Shown piece after piece: positions 7,601-8,649 of a stretch of 8,649 bases of DNA (positions are counted from its first letter, which is position 1; each line of letters opens with the position of its first letter). The notes beneath the pieces are model-generated. The model was not told the DNA's origin, searched no databases, and worked only from the letters and a program-made list of their open reading frames with translations. The stretch is from Candidatus Saccharimonadota bacterium (GTDB taxonomy: Bacteria > Patescibacteriota > Saccharimonadia > Saccharimonadales > UBA7683): assembly GCA_020427905.1 (NCBI GenBank), contig JAGQNU010000012.1, positions 1 through 8,649 of the forward strand, written 5' to 3'. Both the position numbers and the translations under genes were made by a program.

Positions 7601-8190
7601 TAGGCGTACCGACTATTAGTCTTCAATACATTGACTGGACGAAACACCTCCTGGCCAAATGACTGATTTCCAAAAGCGTTATAAAGAGTCGTTGCGACAC
7701 CAATAGTTGATGCTGTGGTCATACCATTGGTACTAAGGTCAAGTACTGAATAACTTGGCACAACGATTGATTGCGAGCTAACCACGCTGAACGGCCCTCC
7801 GAGCGTGGTGTTAGCACCAAGCGTATGCTCGCCGTTGGATACACCGCTAACCGTTTTGCTCCATTTGCCAGTGCTGTTTGTAGTCGCTGTTCCCTTGCCG
7901 ACACCATCGACCGTCACGCTAATTGTAGTTCCAGGAGGAGCGGTGCCTGAGGCCGTAAAGCTTGAGTCGTTATCAACTGATTTATGTAACGGCTGAAAGA
8001 TTCTTACCTTTGGCTCACCAGTTGAAAGCGAGAAGTAAGGGTCAAAGTCAACATCTGCCCGAACACGCTGGGTCAACACAAACGCAAATAATGCACCCAA
8101 TCCTGCTATCACAATTAGTAGCGATGTTACGATAACTCGTCGACGATGCAAAATAACGGTTTTTTGTACTTTCTTGCGTGATTTACGCAT
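4636..8190 (-). CDS. large membrane-anchored surface protein with two Ig-like/beta-propeller pairs
   Basis: This 1184-aa protein has a very basic N-terminus (MRKSRKKVQK) and a hydrophobic helix at about 19-40. That helix is either a signal anchor or a cleavable signal with a possible cut after VRA (45). Then come: Ig-like domain 1 at about 58-143 (PGTTISVTVDGVGKGTATTN, GKWSKTV); a YNCE/YVTN-type beta-propeller at about 146-495, with repeated SADGSxL/IY and xxDxATxT blades; a Ser/Ala/Thr linker 500-540; Ig-like domain 2 at about 545-622 (KGATIQLSVN, NGNWQKVV), similar to domain 1; and a second propeller at about 623-1072 (SPDGTQVFMPT, MYDIASDTV). A Thr-rich and possibly coiled segment (1085-1145) and a TM helix at 1147-1168 follow, with a short tail ending AEEYV. 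Such propellers usually act as binding platforms. I infer an extracellular adhesive or sensing role; no enzyme motif is seen. It lies 53 bp after the second kinase and 3 bp before the polytopic membrane gene. Confidence 0.85.
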   Translation of the reverse strand: MRKSRKKVQKTVILHRRRVIVTSLLIVIAGLGALFAFVLTQRVRADVDFDPYFSLSTGEPKVRIFQPLHKSVDNDSSFTASGTAPPGTTISVTVDGVGKGTATTNSTGKWSKTVSGVSNGEHTLGANTTLGGPFSVVSSQSIVVPSYSVLDLSTNGMTTASTIGVATTLYNAFGNQSFGQEVFRPVNVLKTNSRYAYIVRSRSVTIFDVLQQKTTKTITLSSQFLTDEETPQDTGESFVRGLVSTDGARVYLLYADGDAGKIVAIDTATQTLISDSGFPVATTASATQMAQSADGSKLFTVAYNSDQLDIVSTADGTSSQLTLGASARDMVASADGSTIYISKAIQDGSYYIGLYDVASGNLADTAIDLGTSLEGSTLYASGNDTVYATSSYDTTLRVFDRVTKLQTATIELPSSVMEQTKQIVTNDSETRAYIPLQDDTVAIVDLTTNQLIGVVSPPGSNYTGLSGLMYYDGSLYASYARAPGVGDIYDVSQLFSSLTVANANAASSTTATAITANGVASGAISEPLDAGTIALESEVTFSVGDPVKITGPLADSTLTTSTPTITGTGPKGATIQLSVNSGSPINVTVDQNGNWQKVVSLQKNKTNNISVLYNNKRSQLVLPNLFVFGSDIAKNQLSVIDGQSGLEQQPVTLPTIGLSSLRLNLSAAINPNGQRYYVSNIDFSTFLADHIDLLTSYIGGAQPEPGDADVLQDLLDTQLGTVDVYSTQTKQKIAQIDMPVGLVPLGISLNRDGTEGFVEALSIENELNLVMAQDPLVGPQPSPLQFVPLDLGDNSISGDLVDPTVDVESFSSDDGGFVLGTSVTSAAVNVLAKAGVYSNDGSQFFTPAFSPNIVNSVNTETNEVTSLDIQSDPETTTVPIGMQTSVANNILYVSYIDVRLAEEEGGFPYLSPGVMLIDLDTDEIISKTPMPTVPLFNFVVGNTGAKAYMVTLNLEELIEKVTTGIANNQAVFIDSLPTFYISTLDLTSGTLTSKPVTSTEIPYNPVLSPDGTQVFMPTLLHNTVHMYDIASDTVDPGNYPVVLGGLSTAIATTSNTGSALLGNYNSSATYYVPADAPVTQDPESTTTVIEKTYGATEFRNLPASNTTTTTLTADDLAVPNQVVQVVRDTAQQALEQQKTAGSTQNKALLIYAVYAALAATLGLTGMVIWKTDILLGGSTAEEYV

Positions 8191-8213
8191 AACTATAAGC
8201 GTCTTCCTCTTTA

Positions 8214-8242
8214 ATTGTACCTCCGAGGCGGGTGATATTCAA
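8214..8242 (-). promoter_or_regulatory. sigma70-type promoter upstream of the 1184-aa gene
   Basis: On the minus strand TTGAAT (8242-8237) and TACAAT (8219-8214) are separated by exactly 17 bp, with four of six and five of six consensus matches. The start would be near 8207, about 17 nt before the ATG at 8190. An SD-like GAGGAAG (about 8209-8203) would then straddle the transcript start, so it probably serves only read-through mRNA from the kinase. The promoter begins right after the kinase stop. Confidence 0.45.
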
Positions 8243-8243
8243 A

Positions 8244-8649
8244 CTATCGCACATAATTATTAATAAACGTCAGTTTTACGTTGCTACCGACGCCTTTGCT
8301 GTTTGTAATCAGTAACTCACCGCCAAGAATATGGGATATCTGGTCAGCAAGGTAGAGGCCAATTCCAATAGAATCACCCGTCGTAGTGAGTGGTCGCTCA
8401 GCAGTGTGCGCAAACGGCTCTCCTGGTCCCTGATCTGCTACTGTGATAGATGATTTGAGTACATTGTGCTCACTGAGGATCTTGATTACTGAGTGCTCTG
8501 GGGCGTGAGCAATCGCGTTCTCAAATACCTCTGTAAAGGCTTGTTTGAGGAGCGATCTATCCTGGACAATGCTTGTTTGAATCTTGGCAGCTTCAACACG
8601 GTGGAAGTGCTCAACCTGGAGGCCCCGATCATTCAGTTGTTGTTGATGC
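8244..8649 (-). CDS. sensor histidine kinase, C-terminal part (5' end outside the window)
   Basis: The frame is open from the right edge (first full codon at 8648-8646) to a TAG at 8246-8244, giving 134 residues with no start inside the window. It is the HATPase_c domain of a histidine kinase. Numbering from the first visible residue: N box EVFENAIAHA (N44), G1 box ADQGPG (D72), G2 box GDSIGIGLYLADQ (91-103) and the closing strand GSNVKLTFIN (121-130). The phospho-His region and any sensor domain lie to the right. The stretch between G1 and G2 is short: EPF follows DQGPG directly, where most family members have an extra helix of around ten residues. It is not a copy of the rightward kinase; the motifs differ. 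It reads in the same direction as the next two minus-strand genes and may be the first visible gene of their operon. Confidence 0.88.
   Translation of the reverse strand, partial: HQQQLNDRGLQVEHFHRVEAAKIQTSIVQDRSLLKQAFTEVFENAIAHAPEHSVIKILSEHNVLKSSITVADQGPGEPFAHTAERPLTTTGDSIGIGLYLADQISHILGGELLITNSKGVGSNVKLTFINNYVR

Noticed and set aside
8220..8228. CCTCCGAGG inverted repeat as a terminator after the second kinase
   Set aside because: The arms are 4 bp with a 1-nt centre, which cannot fold as a hairpin, and no U-run follows.

Overview
The window looks like a stretch of a small-genome bacterium, most likely from the Candidate Phyla Radiation (a Saccharibacteria/TM7-like lineage is my best guess). 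The reasons are indirect: short or SD-less leaders with extended -10 promoters, tight gene packing with touching stops, a short low-affinity-iron-permease-like protein, and several large surface proteins built from Ig, FN3, cohesin-like and beta-propeller modules. TGA is used as a stop (cohesin-like gene, 2686-2688), which argues against the SR1/Gracilibacteria code in which UGA encodes glycine. No rRNA, tRNA, transposon or CRISPR array was seen.

Layout, left to right. 1-25: a short tandem, palindromic 11-bp repeat cut by the window edge. 99-443 (+): a 114-aa single-pass membrane protein. 446-889 (-): a two-TM iron-permease-family protein, convergent with the previous gene with only 2 bp between stops. 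890-963: a divergent promoter region with a good extended -10 promoter reading right. 964-2688 (+): a 574-aa surface protein with signal peptide, cohesin-like domain, Pro/Thr linker, FN3 domain, Ig/CNA-B-like domain, TM helix and a His-rich cytoplasmic tail with repeated short motifs. 2774-4018 (+): a complete membrane-anchored PAS histidine kinase with a GTG start and its own promoter, but no response regulator in view.

The right half is on the minus strand, in transcription order: the C-terminal half of a second histidine kinase (8649-8244, gene start outside the window), a 1184-aa membrane-anchored protein with two Ig-like/beta-propeller pairs (8190-4636), and a 205-aa polytopic membrane protein (4632-4015). 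The last two are 3 bp apart and probably cotranscribed. A promoter just after the kinase stop can also drive the large gene on its own. The last gene ends in the same CTAG tetranucleotide that holds the stop of the rightward kinase.

How they might work together is inference. The window is dominated by envelope-facing proteins: two large extracellular binding/scaffold-type proteins, a polytopic membrane protein and two sensor kinases. A surface-sensing or host/cell-contact module is plausible. No gene here identifies a ligand or an output, and response regulators for both kinases would have to be elsewhere.
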